Positions 43,602-54,959 are shown, counted from the stretch's first letter. The stretch is 64,000 nt of DNA from Mesorhizobium sp. BR1-1-16 (GCF_020165495.1 NZ_JAIUIE010000001.1:620001-684000), one strand, 5' to 3'. The notes: generated from the letters alone by a model not told the origin. Numbers and translations are program-made.

Positions 43602-44825
43602 TCATTCGATCCGCGCGGCAATCGGCGGCTCTGTTGCAGGTTCGATTGCGCGTTTCTCGCCGCCGCTTCCGACCCTTCGCGCATAGGCTCGGCGGATAGA
43701 ATGGCGAGCCGGCAGCTCAACGAACCGCCACAAGAGCGTCGAAGCCGCGAGCAGGACGGCGAAATAGAGCGCGAGCGTCGCTGCGGCGGGAATACCGCTG
43801 AACCAGCTGAGATGCGTGGCGTAGGATCGCAGCAGGATCTGGTGGATCAGATAGATGGAAAAGGAGATCTCACCCAGAAAGACGAGGAGAGGAAGGCGGA
43901 GTAGCGCGCTGACGAGGCCCGCCTGGAAGGCCATGACGAATATGAGAAGGGCCGTCGAGAGGCAGATCGCGCCGCCGTGGCTGATCCAGACGCTGGATGA
44001 CGCGCTGATGCTTTTCTCAAACCAAGCGCTGACCGGCGCGACGAGCAGGGCATTGCCGACGAACAGGACCAGCACGCCCAGTTCAGCGAAGGTGGCCAGC
44101 CCGTTGTTGATCCGGAAATGCCGCGCGGCGATCCATGCAAGGCCGACGCACATGCCGAGGACGAATTCGAACAGGCGGGCGAGGGGGTTGATGTAGAGGA
44201 GGCCCGCCGCGTTAACGCGGTGCATCGGATCGTCGTAGTTGGCGAGATGAAGAGCGTCGGAGAGGATGATCAACGCCAGGACCAGCATGGCGCTCCCGCC
44301 GAGCGCCCATGGCCATCGGCGGCGGAAGTCGATCGCCAAGCCAATGAAGGCCACATAGAAGAACATCTCGACCGAGATCGTCCAGCTGAGGCTGTTGAAG
44401 CCGAAGAATACGGTGCCGACCGGTACCCAGGCCTGCAACAGCAGCACGTTGAGGACGCCGGAGAGCCAGCTGCTCTCACCGGCGCCGAACCGGCCTGGAT
44501 CCCCATCCAGAAGCAGGAACAGCAGTACGAATGTCACCAGATGCAGCGGGTAGATCCGCGCGATGCGCGCCACCAGATAGGACTTGCGCTGCGAAGCGTC
44601 GTCCATGTCGCCATGGACGAGGAACATGATGAAGCCGGAGAGGATGAAGAAGAACGAGACGCCGTTATCGAGTGGCAAATCCTCCAGCAGGGGAGTTCCG
44701 AACCCGAAGTCGCGGAGGTGATGAATAACTATCGCGAGTGCCGCGAAGAATCGCAAGGATGTCAGCGTGTCGATTCTGGAGCTGGCGAGCGGGCCGCTGC
44801 TTGCTGGGTTCCGCACCTCGGTCAT
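43602..44825 (-). CDS. Acyltransferase 3 family membrane protein
   Basis: 407 aa from ATG 44825 (MTEVRNPASSGPLASSRIDT). Acyltransferase 3 features: LTSLRFFAALAIVIHHL (the catalytic His-type motif) near residues 22-38, DNGVSFFFILSGFIMFLVH near 53-71, and about ten transmembrane helices. Such proteins O-acylate exopolysaccharide, lipopolysaccharide, peptidoglycan or small metabolites in the inner membrane. The substrate is unknown, and no glycosyltransferases are adjacent. It sits with the preceding hypothetical gene as an insertion between dnaE and rpsB. Confidence 0.85.
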   Translation of the reverse strand: MTEVRNPASSGPLASSRIDTLTSLRFFAALAIVIHHLRDFGFGTPLLEDLPLDNGVSFFFILSGFIMFLVHGDMDDASQRKSYLVARIARIYPLHLVTFVLLFLLLDGDPGRFGAGESSWLSGVLNVLLLQAWVPVGTVFFGFNSLSWTISVEMFFYVAFIGLAIDFRRRWPWALGGSAMLVLALIILSDALHLANYDDPMHRVNAAGLLYINPLARLFEFVLGMCVGLAWIAARHFRINNGLATFAELGVLVLFVGNALLVAPVSAWFEKSISASSSVWISHGGAICLSTALLIFVMAFQAGLVSALLRLPLLVFLGEISFSIYLIHQILLRSYATHLSWFSGIPAAATLALYFAVLLAASTLLWRFVELPARHSIRRAYARRVGSGGEKRAIEPATEPPIAARIE

Positions 44826-44941
44826 TGAGCGCTGACCCAGCCGCGGTCCGGCATCATGGCTCTTTCCTCTGCGACCGGAGCGGCTCACGCGACCGATGAA
44901 TGTTGTCTGGCACGATGCGAAGCCGGTGATCCGGCGTCAAG

Positions 44942-45094
44942 CTTGCTCTTCTCGCCTTTCCCGACTATAAGGCGCGCATTCCACACGTGGGGCTCGGGCT
45001 CCGGCGGCGCTTTTGCGTTCGTCGGGACCCACCGGTGCCGAACACCGTTCGGCTTTCCCCACGGAGGTTCAACCGGTGAAGGACACTGAATTAA
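44942..45094 (+). promoter_or_regulatory. rpsB promoter and structured leader
   Basis: CTTGCT (44942-44947) and CTATAA (44965-44970) with a 17-bp spacer form a good alphaproteobacterial promoter. Transcription would start near 44977 and give a leader of about 118 nt. It contains GC-rich paired stretches (for example CGGTGCCGAACACCG near 45030-45046) and a ribosome site GAAGGA before the ATG. rpsB leaders are often autoregulated by ribosomal protein S2; that role is an inference here. Confidence 0.5.
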
Positions 45095-45883
45095 ATGGCT
45101 ATTCCTGATTTCTCGATGCGCCAGCTGCTCGAGGCCGGCGTCCATTTCGGCCACCAGAAGCATCGCTGGAACCCGAAGATGGCGCCGTATCTCTATGGCG
45201 TGCGCAACAACATCCACATCATCGACCTCGCGCAGACGGTGCCGCTGTTGCACCGTGCCCTGCAGGCGGTGAGCGACACGGTCGCCGGTGGTGGCCGCGT
45301 GCTGTTCGTCGGCACGAAGCGCCAGGCGTCGGATCCGGTCGCGGCCGCTGCCAAGCGCTGCGCCCAGTATTATGTCAATTCCCGCTGGCTCGGCGGCATG
45401 CTGACCAACTGGAAGACGATCTCGCATTCGATCCAGCGCCTGCGTCATCTCGACGAACTGCTGTCCTCGGACGTGCAGGGCTTGACCAAGAAGGAGCGTC
45501 TGACGCTGTCGCGCGAGCGCGACAAGCTTGAGAACGCCCTTGGCGGCATCAAGGACATGGGCGGCATTCCCGACCTCCTGTTCGTGATCGACACCAACAA
45601 GGAAGCGCTCGCGATCCAGGAAGCGCGCCGCCTTCATATTCCTGTCGCAGCGATCATCGATTCCAATTCGGATCCGGACGGCATCAACTACCCGATCCCC
45701 GGCAATGACGATGCTGGCCGTGCACTGACGCTCTATGGCGACCTGATCGCCCGTGCGGCGCTTGACGGCATCTCGCGTGCCGCGGGCCAGTCGGGTCTCG
45801 ATCTCGGCGCTCAGGAAGAAGTCTACGAAGAGGCTCTTCCGGAAGCCGCCGCTGAAGAGGTCGAGGCGACTGCAGCAGCCTGA
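45095..45883 (+). CDS. rpsB: 30S ribosomal protein S2
   Basis: 262 aa. S2 hallmarks: [58 protein letters not shown] and [19 protein letters not shown]. The C-terminal acidic Ala/Glu tail is common in alphaproteobacteria. First gene of the rpsB-tsf unit, and possibly of the whole downstream series. Confidence 0.98.
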   Translation: MAIPDFSMRQLLEAGVHFGHQKHRWNPKMAPYLYGVRNNIHIIDLAQTVPLLHRALQAVSDTVAGGGRVLFVGTKRQASDPVAAAAKRCAQYYVNSRWLGGMLTNWKTISHSIQRLRHLDELLSSDVQGLTKKERLTLSRERDKLENALGGIKDMGGIPDLLFVIDTNKEALAIQEARRLHIPVAAIIDSNSDPDGINYPIPGNDDAGRALTLYGDLIARAALDGISRAAGQSGLDLGAQEEVYEEALPEAAAEEVEATAAA

Positions 45884-45932
45884 TCGCTTGCGCCGCCCGA
45901 GCGGGCGGCGATTCATGAATGGTGACGCGACG

Positions 45933-45961
45933 CAGCCGGGCTCCCTTTGCCCGGCTGTTCG
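45933..45961 (+). terminator. Hairpin between rpsB and tsf (partial terminator or attenuator)
   Basis: CAGCCGGGC (45933-45941) pairs perfectly with GCCCGGCTG (45949-45957) around a 7-nt loop and is followed by TTCGTT. A second GC-rich hairpin (45891-45910) lies just upstream. As rpsB and tsf are usually co-transcribed, this is more likely to lower tsf expression than to stop it. Confidence 0.5.
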
Positions 45962-45988
45962 TTAGAAAAACAAGGAACGAGGCAGACG

Positions 45989-46915
45989 ATGGCTATTTCC
46001 GCTTCGATGGTGAAGGACCTGCGCGAAAAGACCGGCGCGGGCATGATGGATTGCAAGACGGCGCTGACCGAGACGTCGGGCGACGTCGAGGCGGCGATCG
46101 ACTGGCTGAGGACCAAGGGTCTCGCCAAGGCCGCCAAGAAGGCCGGCCGCGTGGCAGCCGAGGGTCTCGTCGGCGTCTCTGCCTCGGGCAATCGCGCCGT
46201 GGTGGTCGAGGTCAACTCCGAGACCGATTTCGTCGCGCGTAACGCCGAGTTCCAGCAGCTCGTCCTCAACGTTGCCAAGGCGGCGCTCGAGACCGATGGA
46301 TCGGCTGCGGCCGTGTCGGCGGCGTCGTTCCCCAATTCGGACAAGACCGTCGAGCAGACGATCACCGAAGCGGTCGCGACGATCGGCGAGAATATGAGCC
46401 TGCGCCGTTCGGCGAGCGTCGCGGTGTCCGACGGCGTTGTTGCGACCTATGTTCATGCGGCGACGGCTCCCGGCCTCGGCAAGATCGGCGTTCTCGTCGG
46501 GCTCGAATCGACCGGCGACAAGGACAAGCTCCTTGCGCTCGGCCGCCAGATCGCGATGCACATCGCCGCTGCGAACCCGCTCTCGGTCAACACCGACGCG
46601 CTGGACCAGGCTGTCGTCGCGCGCGAGCGCGCCGTCTATGCCGAGCAGGCGCGCGAGAGCGGCAAGCCCGAGGCGATCATCGAGAAGATGGTCGAGGGCC
46701 GCGTGCGCAAGTTCTATGAGGAAGTCGTCCTGCTGCTGCAGGCCTTCGTGATCAATCCCGACCTGACGGTCGAGAAGGCGCTGAAGGCGGCCGAGGCTGA
46801 TGTCGGCGCGCCGATCAAGCTCACTGAATTCGTCGCCTATCGCCTCGGCGAGGGCATCGAGAAGGAAGAAAGCGACTTCGCGGCCGAAGTCGCGGCGGTT
46901 GCCGGAACCAAATAA
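45989..46915 (+). CDS. tsf: Elongation factor Ts
   Basis: 308 aa from ATG 45989, preceded by AAGGAACGAGG; the frame extends upstream to 45947 but without a better start. N-terminal [20 protein letters not shown] and the core motif [15 protein letters not shown] are unmistakable. EF-Ts exchanges GDP for GTP on EF-Tu. Sits in the conserved rpsB-tsf-pyrH-frr order. Confidence 0.98.
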   Translation: MAISASMVKDLREKTGAGMMDCKTALTETSGDVEAAIDWLRTKGLAKAAKKAGRVAAEGLVGVSASGNRAVVVEVNSETDFVARNAEFQQLVLNVAKAALETDGSAAAVSAASFPNSDKTVEQTITEAVATIGENMSLRRSASVAVSDGVVATYVHAATAPGLGKIGVLVGLESTGDKDKLLALGRQIAMHIAAANPLSVNTDALDQAVVARERAVYAEQARESGKPEAIIEKMVEGRVRKFYEEVVLLLQAFVINPDLTVEKALKAAEADVGAPIKLTEFVAYRLGEGIEKEESDFAAEVAAVAGTK

Positions 46916-46952
46916 GTTCTGGGAAACAAGTGCTTCCCGACTGAAATGCCAG

Positions 46953-46978
46953 GGGCGCCGGATGACAATCCGGCGCCC
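46953..46978 (+). terminator. Rho-independent-like terminator after tsf
   Basis: GGGCGCCGGAT (46953-46963) and ATCCGGCGCCC (46968-46978) form a perfect 11-bp stem with a 4-nt loop, followed by TTCGTGT. It separates tsf from pyrH, so pyrH probably has its own promoter or depends on read-through. Confidence 0.7.
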
Positions 46979-47023
46979 TTCGTGTATCGGGATTTGCCCA
47001 TTCACGACAGCGAGGACAACGGT

Positions 47024-47746
47024 ATGGCGGCACCCGCCCGGTTTCGACGCGTGCTCCTCAAGGTCTCGGGCGAGGCTTTGCTGGGTTCCCAGCCCTTCGG
47101 CATCGACGAGAAGGTCGTGGACCGGATTGCCGGCGAAGTCGGCCAGGCGGTCGAGTCGGGCGTCGAAGTGGCGTTGGTGGTCGGCGGCGGCAATATCTTC
47201 AGGGGCATGACGATCGCCAAGGCCGGCGGCAACCGCGTCGCCGGCGATCACATGGGTATGCTGGCGACGGTGATGAACGCCATCGGCATGCATGAGGCGC
47301 TCGAGCGCCGGGGCATCTCCTCGCGCATCTTCTCCGCCGTCCCTATGCCGACGATCTGCGAGACCTTCTCGCAGCAGCGGGCCGAGCGTGCGCTAAAGCG
47401 TGGCCGCGTCGTGCTGTTCGCCGGTGGCACCGGCAATCCGTTCTTCACGACCGATTCCGGTGCGGCGCTCCGGGCTGCCGAGATGGGCTGCGACGCTCTT
47501 TTCAAGGGCACGAATGTTGACGGCGTCTATTCGGCCGATCCGAAGAAGGACCCGAATGCCGTGCGTTTCGACCGCATCACGCATGCCGAGGTTCTGGCGC
47601 GCGGGCTGCAGGTGATGGATGCCGCTGCCGTAGCGCTTGCCCGAGACAACCATATTCCGCTAATCGTGTTCTCGATCCAGGCTCCGAACGCCTTTGTTGA
47701 AGTTCTGCACGGCCAGGGCCGCGCCACGATCATTGCCGACCAATAG
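47024..47746 (+). CDS. pyrH: Uridylate (UMP) kinase
   Basis: 240 aa from ATG 47024; upstream codons in frame overlap the terminator and are rejected. Amino-acid-kinase fold: RVLLKVSGEALLG at the N-terminus, VALVVGGGNIFRGM, GTGNPFFTTDSGAALRA and LFKGTNVDGVYSADPKKDP. It makes UDP from UMP in pyrimidine synthesis. Length is exactly that of the bacterial hexameric enzyme. Confidence 0.97.
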   Translation: MAAPARFRRVLLKVSGEALLGSQPFGIDEKVVDRIAGEVGQAVESGVEVALVVGGGNIFRGMTIAKAGGNRVAGDHMGMLATVMNAIGMHEALERRGISSRIFSAVPMPTICETFSQQRAERALKRGRVVLFAGGTGNPFFTTDSGAALRAAEMGCDALFKGTNVDGVYSADPKKDPNAVRFDRITHAEVLARGLQVMDAAAVALARDNHIPLIVFSIQAPNAFVEVLHGQGRATIIADQ

Positions 47747-47795
47747 GCAAGGACAGGCGCAGAGTTCGCCGTCGCCAAGACGATAAGAGGACGAG

Positions 47796-48341
47796 ATGAA
47801 TCTCGACGATTTGAGCCGGCGCATGCAGGGCGCCATCAACGCTTTCAAGGCGGATCTTTCCGGCCTTCGCACGGGCCGTGCCTCCTCGAGCATGCTCGAT
47901 CCGATCACGGTCAACGTCTATGGTTCGATCATGCCGATCAACCAGCTCGCGACCATCAATGTGCCGGAGCCACGGCTGATCACGGTCCAGGTCTGGGACC
48001 GGGGCACCGCGCCGGCCGTCGAAAAGGCGATCCGCGAGTCGAGCCTTGGTCTAAACCCAATCGTCGAAGGCGCTGTTTTCCGCATTCCGATTCCCGAGCT
48101 CAATAACGACCGGCGCAAGGAATTCGTGAAGGCGGCGCATAAATATGCCGAGGGCGCGCGCGTGGCGGTTCGCCATGTGCGCCGTGATGGCATGGACGGC
48201 TTGAAGAAGAGCGAGGCCGACGGCCTCGGCGAGGATGAAAGCCGGCGGCTGACGGATAAGATCCAGAAGCTGACCGACGAGACGATCGCCGAGATCGATT
48301 CGGTGCTCGCGGCGAAGGAAGCAGAGATTCTGCAGATCTGA
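47796..48341 (+). CDS. frr: Ribosome recycling factor
   Basis: 181 aa (family about 185). [19 protein letters not shown], the hinge region and [17 protein letters not shown] are diagnostic. It splits terminated ribosomes with EF-G. Its start lies 49 bp after pyrH, with a ribosome site AGAGGACGAG. Confidence 0.97.
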   Translation: MNLDDLSRRMQGAINAFKADLSGLRTGRASSSMLDPITVNVYGSIMPINQLATINVPEPRLITVQVWDRGTAPAVEKAIRESSLGLNPIVEGAVFRIPIPELNNDRRKEFVKAAHKYAEGARVAVRHVRRDGMDGLKKSEADGLGEDESRRLTDKIQKLTDETIAEIDSVLAAKEAEILQI

Positions 48342-48358
48342 CAGGCTCCGGCGCTGCC

Positions 48359-49140
<782 letters not shown>

Positions 49141-49144
<4 letters not shown>

Positions 49145-50001
49145 CCGGCGACCGGGGTCCGAGCCCTGAGCCTGCTCGCAAGAGCGCCAACGCCGATCTG
49201 GGCGTCCGCCTCATATCGTCGGCCGTTCTCGTGCCGCTTGCGCTCGTCTGCGCCTGGTTCGGTTCCTGGCCGACTTACGGTCTCGCTGCGGCCGGGGCGA
49301 TGATCGTGTTCGCCGAATGGGCCTATGTGGTTGATTGTTCAGAGAGCCTGTTGCCGCGCCGGCGCGAAGTTGTGCTCGGCGTCGTGTTCGTCGGCCTTGC
49401 CAGCCTCATCGCTGGTTCGAGCGGCGTCATCGCCGCTCTGGCGGTTGCCGCGGCCGGCGCGCTTGGCGTCGCGGCGCTCGGCCGCTCGGCCTGGCTCGTC
49501 GCAGGCGTCGTCTATGCCGCCATGCTCGGCATCGCAATTGCGGCGCTGCGGGCCGACCCGGACTACGGGTTCCAGGCGTTGATCGTCCTGCTGGTGCTTG
49601 TCTGGGGCACGGACAGTTTTGCCTTCTTTGCGGGCCGGTCGATTGGCGGGCCCAAGCTCTGGCCGCGCGTTTCGCCGAAGAAGACATGGTCGGGCTCGAT
49701 CGGCGGGCTGATCGGCGGCGTGGCAGCGGCGCTCGTTGCGGCCGCGATGGCCGGAATCGCAGTGACGATGGGTCTGACCCTGCTCCTGGTCTTTCTTTCC
49801 CTCGCCAGCCAGGCGGGAGACCTGCTCGAATCCGCCGTGAAGCGCCATTTCAACAAGAAGGACTCAAGCGGCATCATTCCCGGCCATGGCGGCATGATGG
49901 ACCGTGTGGATGGCCTCGTCCTCGCCGGTGCGCTTGCGCTTGTCGTGGGATGGCTGCATTCCGGAGCGGAACAGATTGCCGTCGGAGTTCTCATCTGGTG
50001 A
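49141..50001 (+). CDS. cdsA: Phosphatidate cytidylyltransferase (CDP-diacylglycerol synthase)
   Basis: 286 aa with a TTG start at 49141 that overlaps the uppS stop (TTGA). The open frame continues upstream inside uppS without a plausible start. About eight transmembrane helices and the C-terminal signature KRHFNKKDSSGIIPGHGGMM, then DRVDG, with the catalytic Asp residues. It supplies CDP-diacylglycerol for phospholipid synthesis. Confidence 0.94.
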
Positions 50002-50030
50002 AAACACCCCTCTCCCTCGGCCGGAAGCCC

Positions 50031-51227
50031 ATGCAGGCGGGAGCGCCGCGTCGGATCTCGATCCTCGGCGCGACGGGATCCGTCGGCGCAAGCACGGCCG
50101 ACGTCATTCTCGGCCGCCCTGATGCATTCATCGTCGAGGCAGTGACGGCGGGAACCCGGGCGCGTGAACTCGCCGAGATGGCCATCCGCCTGAAGGCGCG
50201 GATCGCCGTCATCGCCGATCCGAACGGCTACGAAACGCTCAGGGCCGCTTTGGCCGGCACCGGCATCGAAGCGGCGGCTGGTGAGGCGGCCGTGATCGAG
50301 GCGGCCTCTCGTCCGGTCGAACTCGTGGTGGCGGCCATCGTCGGCGCCGCCGGCCTTGCCCCGACGATCGCTGCGATCGATGCCGGCGCCGATATCGCGC
50401 TCGCTAACAAGGAATGCCTCGTCTGCGCCGGCACCTTTTTCCTCGCTCGTGCGGAAGCTGCGGGCGTCCATGTCCTTCCAGTGGATTCCGAGCACAACGC
50501 CATCTTCCAGGCGCTCGAGGCGGAAAATCTCTCTGCCGTCGAGAGCATCACGCTGACCGCATCCGGCGGCCCGTTCCGGCAGGCCTCGATCGACGTCATG
50601 CGGAGCGCAACCATCGCCGAGGCGCTCAATCACCCACGCTGGTCGATGGGCCGGAAGATCTCGATCGATTCGGCGACGATGATGAACAAGGGTCTCGAGA
50701 TCATCGAGGCCCATTTCCTGTTCGGCCTGCCATCCGAGCGGCTTCATGTCGTCGTCCATCCCCAGTCGGTTGTGCATGGCTGGATCAGCTATGCCGACGG
50801 CTCGATCCTGGCGCAGCTCGGCGCCGCCGACATGCGGATCCCGATCGGCCATTGTCTCGGCTGGCCCAGGCGATTCCCGGCGTCGACCAAGCCGTTCGAC
50901 CTGGTCTCGGTCGGCAGTCTCACCTTCGAAAAGCCCGATTTGGAGCGTTTTCCAGCGTTGAGCCTCGCCCGTCAGGCCTTGTCGGGCGGCAATCGGTCGA
51001 CCAATGTCCTGAATGCCGCCAACGAGGTGGCCGTCGAGGCCTTTCTCGCGGGCGAGATCGGCTTTCTCGACATCGCCGCGACCGTGGCCGAGACGTTGGA
51101 TCGCATCGCGGCGAATGACAGGTCAGTGCCGATCGATTCGGTTGCGGCGGCGCTGGCCATCGATGCCGAGGGGAGGCGGATCGCGCGCGGGGTTATCGAG
51201 GCTCGGCGGCGGCTCGAGGCAGTTTGA
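50031..51227 (+). CDS. dxr: 1-deoxy-D-xylulose 5-phosphate reductoisomerase
   Basis: 398 aa from ATG 50031. A GTG at 49998, overlapping the cdsA stop (GTGA), would add 11 residues and is an alternative start. NADPH-binding ISILGATGSVGASTADVILG is at the N-terminus. The metal/substrate region includes ALANKECLVCAG, VDSEHNAIFQ, HPRWSMGRKISIDSATMMNK and FNAANE-like VLNAANEVAVEAF. Catalyses the committed step of the MEP isoprenoid pathway, which also feeds UppS upstream. Confidence 0.96.
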   Translation: MQAGAPRRISILGATGSVGASTADVILGRPDAFIVEAVTAGTRARELAEMAIRLKARIAVIADPNGYETLRAALAGTGIEAAAGEAAVIEAASRPVELVVAAIVGAAGLAPTIAAIDAGADIALANKECLVCAGTFFLARAEAAGVHVLPVDSEHNAIFQALEAENLSAVESITLTASGGPFRQASIDVMRSATIAEALNHPRWSMGRKISIDSATMMNKGLEIIEAHFLFGLPSERLHVVVHPQSVVHGWISYADGSILAQLGAADMRIPIGHCLGWPRRFPASTKPFDLVSVGSLTFEKPDLERFPALSLARQALSGGNRSTNVLNAANEVAVEAFLAGEIGFLDIAATVAETLDRIAANDRSVPIDSVAAALAIDAEGRRIARGVIEARRRLEAV

Positions 51228-51263
51228 AGCGCGGTTCGCGCAAGATAAGAGGTTCGTCTTCGC

Positions 51264-52409
51264 ATGGAAGCTCTCGGCCAGATCGGTCATTTCGGAACGG
51301 GGACGCTCGGTTACCTGATCCCGTTTCTGTTCGTCCTCACCACGGTCGTCTTCTTCCACGAGCTCGGGCATTTCCTTGTTGCGCGCTGGTGCGGCGTCAA
51401 GGTGAAGGCGTTCTCGATCGGCTTTGGCCCGGAGCTCATCGGCTTCAATGACAGGCGCGGCACGCGCTGGAAGATCTCGGCGATTCCGCTCGGCGGCTAT
51501 GTCAAATTCTTCGGCGACGAGGACGTCGCCTCGACGCCCGATCACGCCGCGCTCGACAGCCTTTCCGAGGACGAGCGGCGCGACACCTTTTTCGGGAAGA
51601 CGGTCTGGCAGCGGGCCGCAATCGTCGCGGCCGGTCCTTTCGCCAATTTCCTGCTCTCCATCGTCATCTTTGCCACGATCTTCACGCTCTACGGCCGTGA
51701 GGTGACGACGGCGCGCGTCGATCAGGTCGTGCCCGGCTCCGTCGCCGAGGAGGCCGGTTTCAAACCGGGTGATCTGATTCTGTCGATCGATGGGTCCAGG
51801 ATCGACACCTTCAACGATCTGCAGCGGATCGTTTCCACCAGCGCCGATCTGCCGCTCGCGGTGGTGATCGAACGCGGCGGCCAGCAGCTGACCTTGTCGG
51901 CGACGCCGCAACGGCGCGAGGTCACGGATCGCTTCGGCAACGTCCATCGCATCGGCCAGCTCGGTCTCTCGCGTGATGCATCCGGCAGCAATGTGAAAGT
52001 CGAACGCTTCAGTTTCCCGCAGGCGCTGGTGATGGGCGCGCAGGAGACATGGTTCGTCGTCGATCGGACATTTGCCTATATCGGCGGTCTCTTTGCCGGG
52101 CGCGAATCCACCGACGAGCTCGGCGGCCCGATCCGGGTCGCGCAGGTTTCCGGCCAGGTGGCGACGCTCGGCTTCGCGGCGCTCGTCAATCTGGCGGCGG
52201 TCCTATCCGTCAGCATCGGGCTGCTCAATCTGTTCCCGGTGCCGATGCTCGACGGCGGCCACCTGCTTTTCTACGCCATCGAGGCAATCCGCGGGCGTCC
52301 GCTCAGTGCGCGAGCTCAGGACATCGGCTTCAGGATCGGCCTTGCGGCTGTCGTCATGCTCATGTTGTTCACGACATGGAATGATATTGTTCATCTGACA
52401 TCGCTATAG
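51264..52409 (+). CDS. rseP: RIP metalloprotease RseP/MmpA, site-2 protease
   Basis: 381 aa. The zinc motif HELGH is at residues 32-36 inside the first membrane helix, followed by GFGPELIGF and IPLGGYVKFFGDED. One PDZ domain (about 135-215; VVPGSVAEEAGFKPGDLILS). The third zinc ligand is in NLFPVPMLDGGHLLFY near residue 330. It cleaves anti-sigma factors and signal-peptide remnants in the inner membrane. Most E. coli-type RseP have two PDZ domains; a single one is common in alphaproteobacteria. Confidence 0.95.
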   Translation: MEALGQIGHFGTGTLGYLIPFLFVLTTVVFFHELGHFLVARWCGVKVKAFSIGFGPELIGFNDRRGTRWKISAIPLGGYVKFFGDEDVASTPDHAALDSLSEDERRDTFFGKTVWQRAAIVAAGPFANFLLSIVIFATIFTLYGREVTTARVDQVVPGSVAEEAGFKPGDLILSIDGSRIDTFNDLQRIVSTSADLPLAVVIERGGQQLTLSATPQRREVTDRFGNVHRIGQLGLSRDASGSNVKVERFSFPQALVMGAQETWFVVDRTFAYIGGLFAGRESTDELGGPIRVAQVSGQVATLGFAALVNLAAVLSVSIGLLNLFPVPMLDGGHLLFYAIEAIRGRPLSARAQDIGFRIGLAAVVMLMLFTTWNDIVHLTSL

Positions 52410-52613
52410 GTTGTCCTGAACGCGCTATCCGCGCCTTTGTGAACGGCGTGGCAGCACGGCAACGGACGGTTAAATTCTCCCGTGGCATTCTTCCCCTCGG
52501 CTTGCGATTGGGGTCAAAGCCTGCCACAAACTTTGAGAGTGGTTCAGTCTTGCAGGGCTCTCAGGCTCCGCAGAAGGCTGGAAAGTCGGAATCGAAAAGG
52601 GCGTTTGAACCCC

Positions 52614-54959
52614 ATGTATTTGTTCAGGACTTTCACCCGGGGGGCAGCCCGCGCCGCGTTGTTGGCGATTGCGGCCCTGGCACTGTTCGCGCATGTCTCG
52701 CTGATCGGTGCCACCGAGGCCCGTGCCGAGGTCGTCAGCAGCATCGTCGTGCAGGGCAGTTCCCGCATCGATTCCGAGACCGTTCGAAACTACGTCACCA
52801 TCCAGCCCGGCAAGAATTTCTCGGCGGAGGACATCAACGCCTCCGTCAAGGCGCTTTACGCGACTGGGCTGTTCTCTGACGTCAAGATCAACCGCCGCGG
52901 CAACCAGCTGGTGGTTTCGGTCAGCGAAAACAATATCGTCGGCAGTGTGCGGTTCGAGGGCAATAAGAAGCTCAAGGACGACATGCTCACCTCGATCATC
53001 GAGACGAAGCCGCGCGGTGTGCTCAACGAAGCCAAGCTGCAGAGCGACGTCGAGCGGCTGAAGGAGCTCTACAAGCGCAACGGCCGCGCCGAGGCAACGG
53101 TCGAAGTGACGACCCAGCCGCGCGAGAGCGGCCGTACGGATGTCACCTTCAAGATCAATGAGGGATCGCGCACGGGCATCTCGTCGATCAATTTCGTCGG
53201 CAACAAGACCTTCTCGTCCGGTCGCCTGCGTAATGTGATGACGATCAAGAAGACGAACATCACGTCCTGGTTCTCCAAGCGCGACCAGTTCGATGATGCC
53301 AAGCTTCAGTCCGATGCCGAGCTGATCCGCCGCTTCTACATGCGCAACGGCTTCGCCGACTTCCGCATCGTCAGCACGGACGCCGTGTTCGACGAGACGA
53401 AGAACCGCTATAACATCACGATCACGATCGACGAGGGCGCGCGCTATCACTTCGGCGCCGTTGCCGTGGACAGCTCGGTGCCCGACATCAACGGCCCGGC
53501 GCTCCTGAAATATGTGAAGACCAAGCCCGGCGCCGTCTTCAATTCGACGCTCGTCGAGAAGTCGACGGAAGCGATCAGCGTTGCGCTGCTCGAGCAGGGC
53601 CGTTCGTTCACCCAGGTCCGTCCGCGTGGTGATCGCAACTACGAAAACCACACGATCAACCTGACCTATCTGGTCGACGAGGGCCCGCGGCTTTATGTCG
53701 AGCGGCTGGAGATTCGCGGCAACACCCGCACGCGTGACTATGTCATTCGCCGTGAGTTCGAAGTCTCGGAAGGCGATGCCTATAACCGGGTGCTGATCGA
53801 TCAGGCTGAACGCAGGCTGAAGGCGCTCGGGTACTTCAAGACCGTCAATGTCACGACTCAGCCCGGCAGCTCGCCTGATCGCGTCGTCATCGTCGTGAAT
53901 GTCGAAGACCAGTCGACCGGTTCGTTCTCCGTCGGTGGTGGCTACACGACCGACAATGGCGGCGGCTTCATCGCCACGGTCGCCTTGACCGAGAAGAACT
54001 TCCTCGGTCGCGGCCAGTATCTGAAGGTGTCGGTCGGCGGCGGTCAGTCGGATCGCACGTTCAACCTTGCCTTCACCGAGCCGTTCTTCCTCGGGCGGCG
54101 CATGTCCCTTGGCTTCGACCTGCTCTACAATCAGGCCGAGGAAACCGACTATCGCCCGTACAACATGAACACGGCGGGTGGCACGATCCGCCTGGGCCTG
54201 CCGATCACCGACGACTTCGACGTGCAGTTCAACTACAAGCTCTCGCAGCGCGACGTCGTGTCGTGGGGCTCGCAGTACATCCTGGACTGGCCCGCCTTCG
54301 CCGAGCTCTATCCGCTGGGCACCTGGATCAACTCGTCGGTCGGTTACACGCTCACCTACTCGACCATCGACAACTATCAGGAACCCCGCAGCGGAACGTT
54401 CGTTCGCTTCGCTCAGGATTTCGCAGGCGTCGGCGGCGACGGTCAGTTCGTGCGCTCGACCATCGATGCGCGCTACTACAAGGAGATCATGCCCGACTCC
54501 GATATCGTCGGCCTGGTCAAGGCGGGCGCGGGTAACATCACCGGCCTCAACGGGCAGCAGGTCCAGGTTCTGGACAACTTCTACCGTGGCGGTGAGACGA
54601 TCCGCGGCTTCCAGTCCTTCGGTTACGGCGCGCGGTATGTCGGCCTCGAAGACACCTACGCGATTGGTGGTACGAACTACTACAACGCGACGGTCGAGGT
54701 TCAATTCCCGTTCCCGATCCTTCCCGAGGAGTTCGGCTTGCGCGGCGCGGTGTTTGCCGATGCCGGTACGCTGTTCGGCTATGACGGGCTTGAGGGTCTG
54801 GATATCGAGGACTCCTCGCAGATCCGTTCGTCCGTTGGCGTGTCGATCATCTGGAACTCGCCCTTCGGTCCGCTGCGTGGCGATTTCGGCCAGGCGCTCA
54901 CCAAGGCCACCTTCGACCAGACGCAGGTGTTCCGCTTCAGCGCTGGCACCCAGTTCTGA
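52614..54959 (+). CDS. bamA: BamA, outer-membrane protein assembly factor
   Basis: 781 aa from ATG 52614. Signal peptide about residues 1-38 (core [19 protein letters not shown], cleavage after ARA). Five POTRA domains follow, the first starting [20 protein letters not shown], then the 16-strand barrel with the conserved [14 protein letters not shown] (VRGF/Y-type motif in the L6 loop) and a C-terminal Phe. It inserts outer-membrane proteins, including autotransporters such as the one in this window. The 204-bp gap before it contains a 6-bp inverted repeat (TCAAAG 52514-52519, CTTTGA 52531-52536) and probably its own promoter. Confidence 0.97.
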   Translation: MYLFRTFTRGAARAALLAIAALALFAHVSLIGATEARAEVVSSIVVQGSSRIDSETVRNYVTIQPGKNFSAEDINASVKALYATGLFSDVKINRRGNQLVVSVSENNIVGSVRFEGNKKLKDDMLTSIIETKPRGVLNEAKLQSDVERLKELYKRNGRAEATVEVTTQPRESGRTDVTFKINEGSRTGISSINFVGNKTFSSGRLRNVMTIKKTNITSWFSKRDQFDDAKLQSDAELIRRFYMRNGFADFRIVSTDAVFDETKNRYNITITIDEGARYHFGAVAVDSSVPDINGPALLKYVKTKPGAVFNSTLVEKSTEAISVALLEQGRSFTQVRPRGDRNYENHTINLTYLVDEGPRLYVERLEIRGNTRTRDYVIRREFEVSEGDAYNRVLIDQAERRLKALGYFKTVNVTTQPGSSPDRVVIVVNVEDQSTGSFSVGGGYTTDNGGGFIATVALTEKNFLGRGQYLKVSVGGGQSDRTFNLAFTEPFFLGRRMSLGFDLLYNQAEETDYRPYNMNTAGGTIRLGLPITDDFDVQFNYKLSQRDVVSWGSQYILDWPAFAELYPLGTWINSSVGYTLTYSTIDNYQEPRSGTFVRFAQDFAGVGGDGQFVRSTIDARYYKEIMPDSDIVGLVKAGAGNITGLNGQQVQVLDNFYRGGETIRGFQSFGYGARYVGLEDTYAIGGTNYYNATVEVQFPFPILPEEFGLRGAVFADAGTLFGYDGLEGLDIEDSSQIRSSVGVSIIWNSPFGPLRGDFGQALTKATFDQTQVFRFSAGTQF

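Noticed and set aside
44856-45089. 77-codon plus-strand frame before rpsB
   Set aside because: It spans the rpsB promoter and leader and has no family-like sequence.
49335-49997. N-terminal extension of dxr through cdsA
   Set aside because: 221 codons of another frame of cdsA. The Rossmann motif of Dxr starts just after 50031.
52470-54704. 744-codon open frame antisense to bamA
   Set aside because: High GC with GC-rich third positions leaves antisense frames open. The translation is Arg/Asp/Leu-rich without any family motif, while the plus strand encodes an unmistakable BamA.
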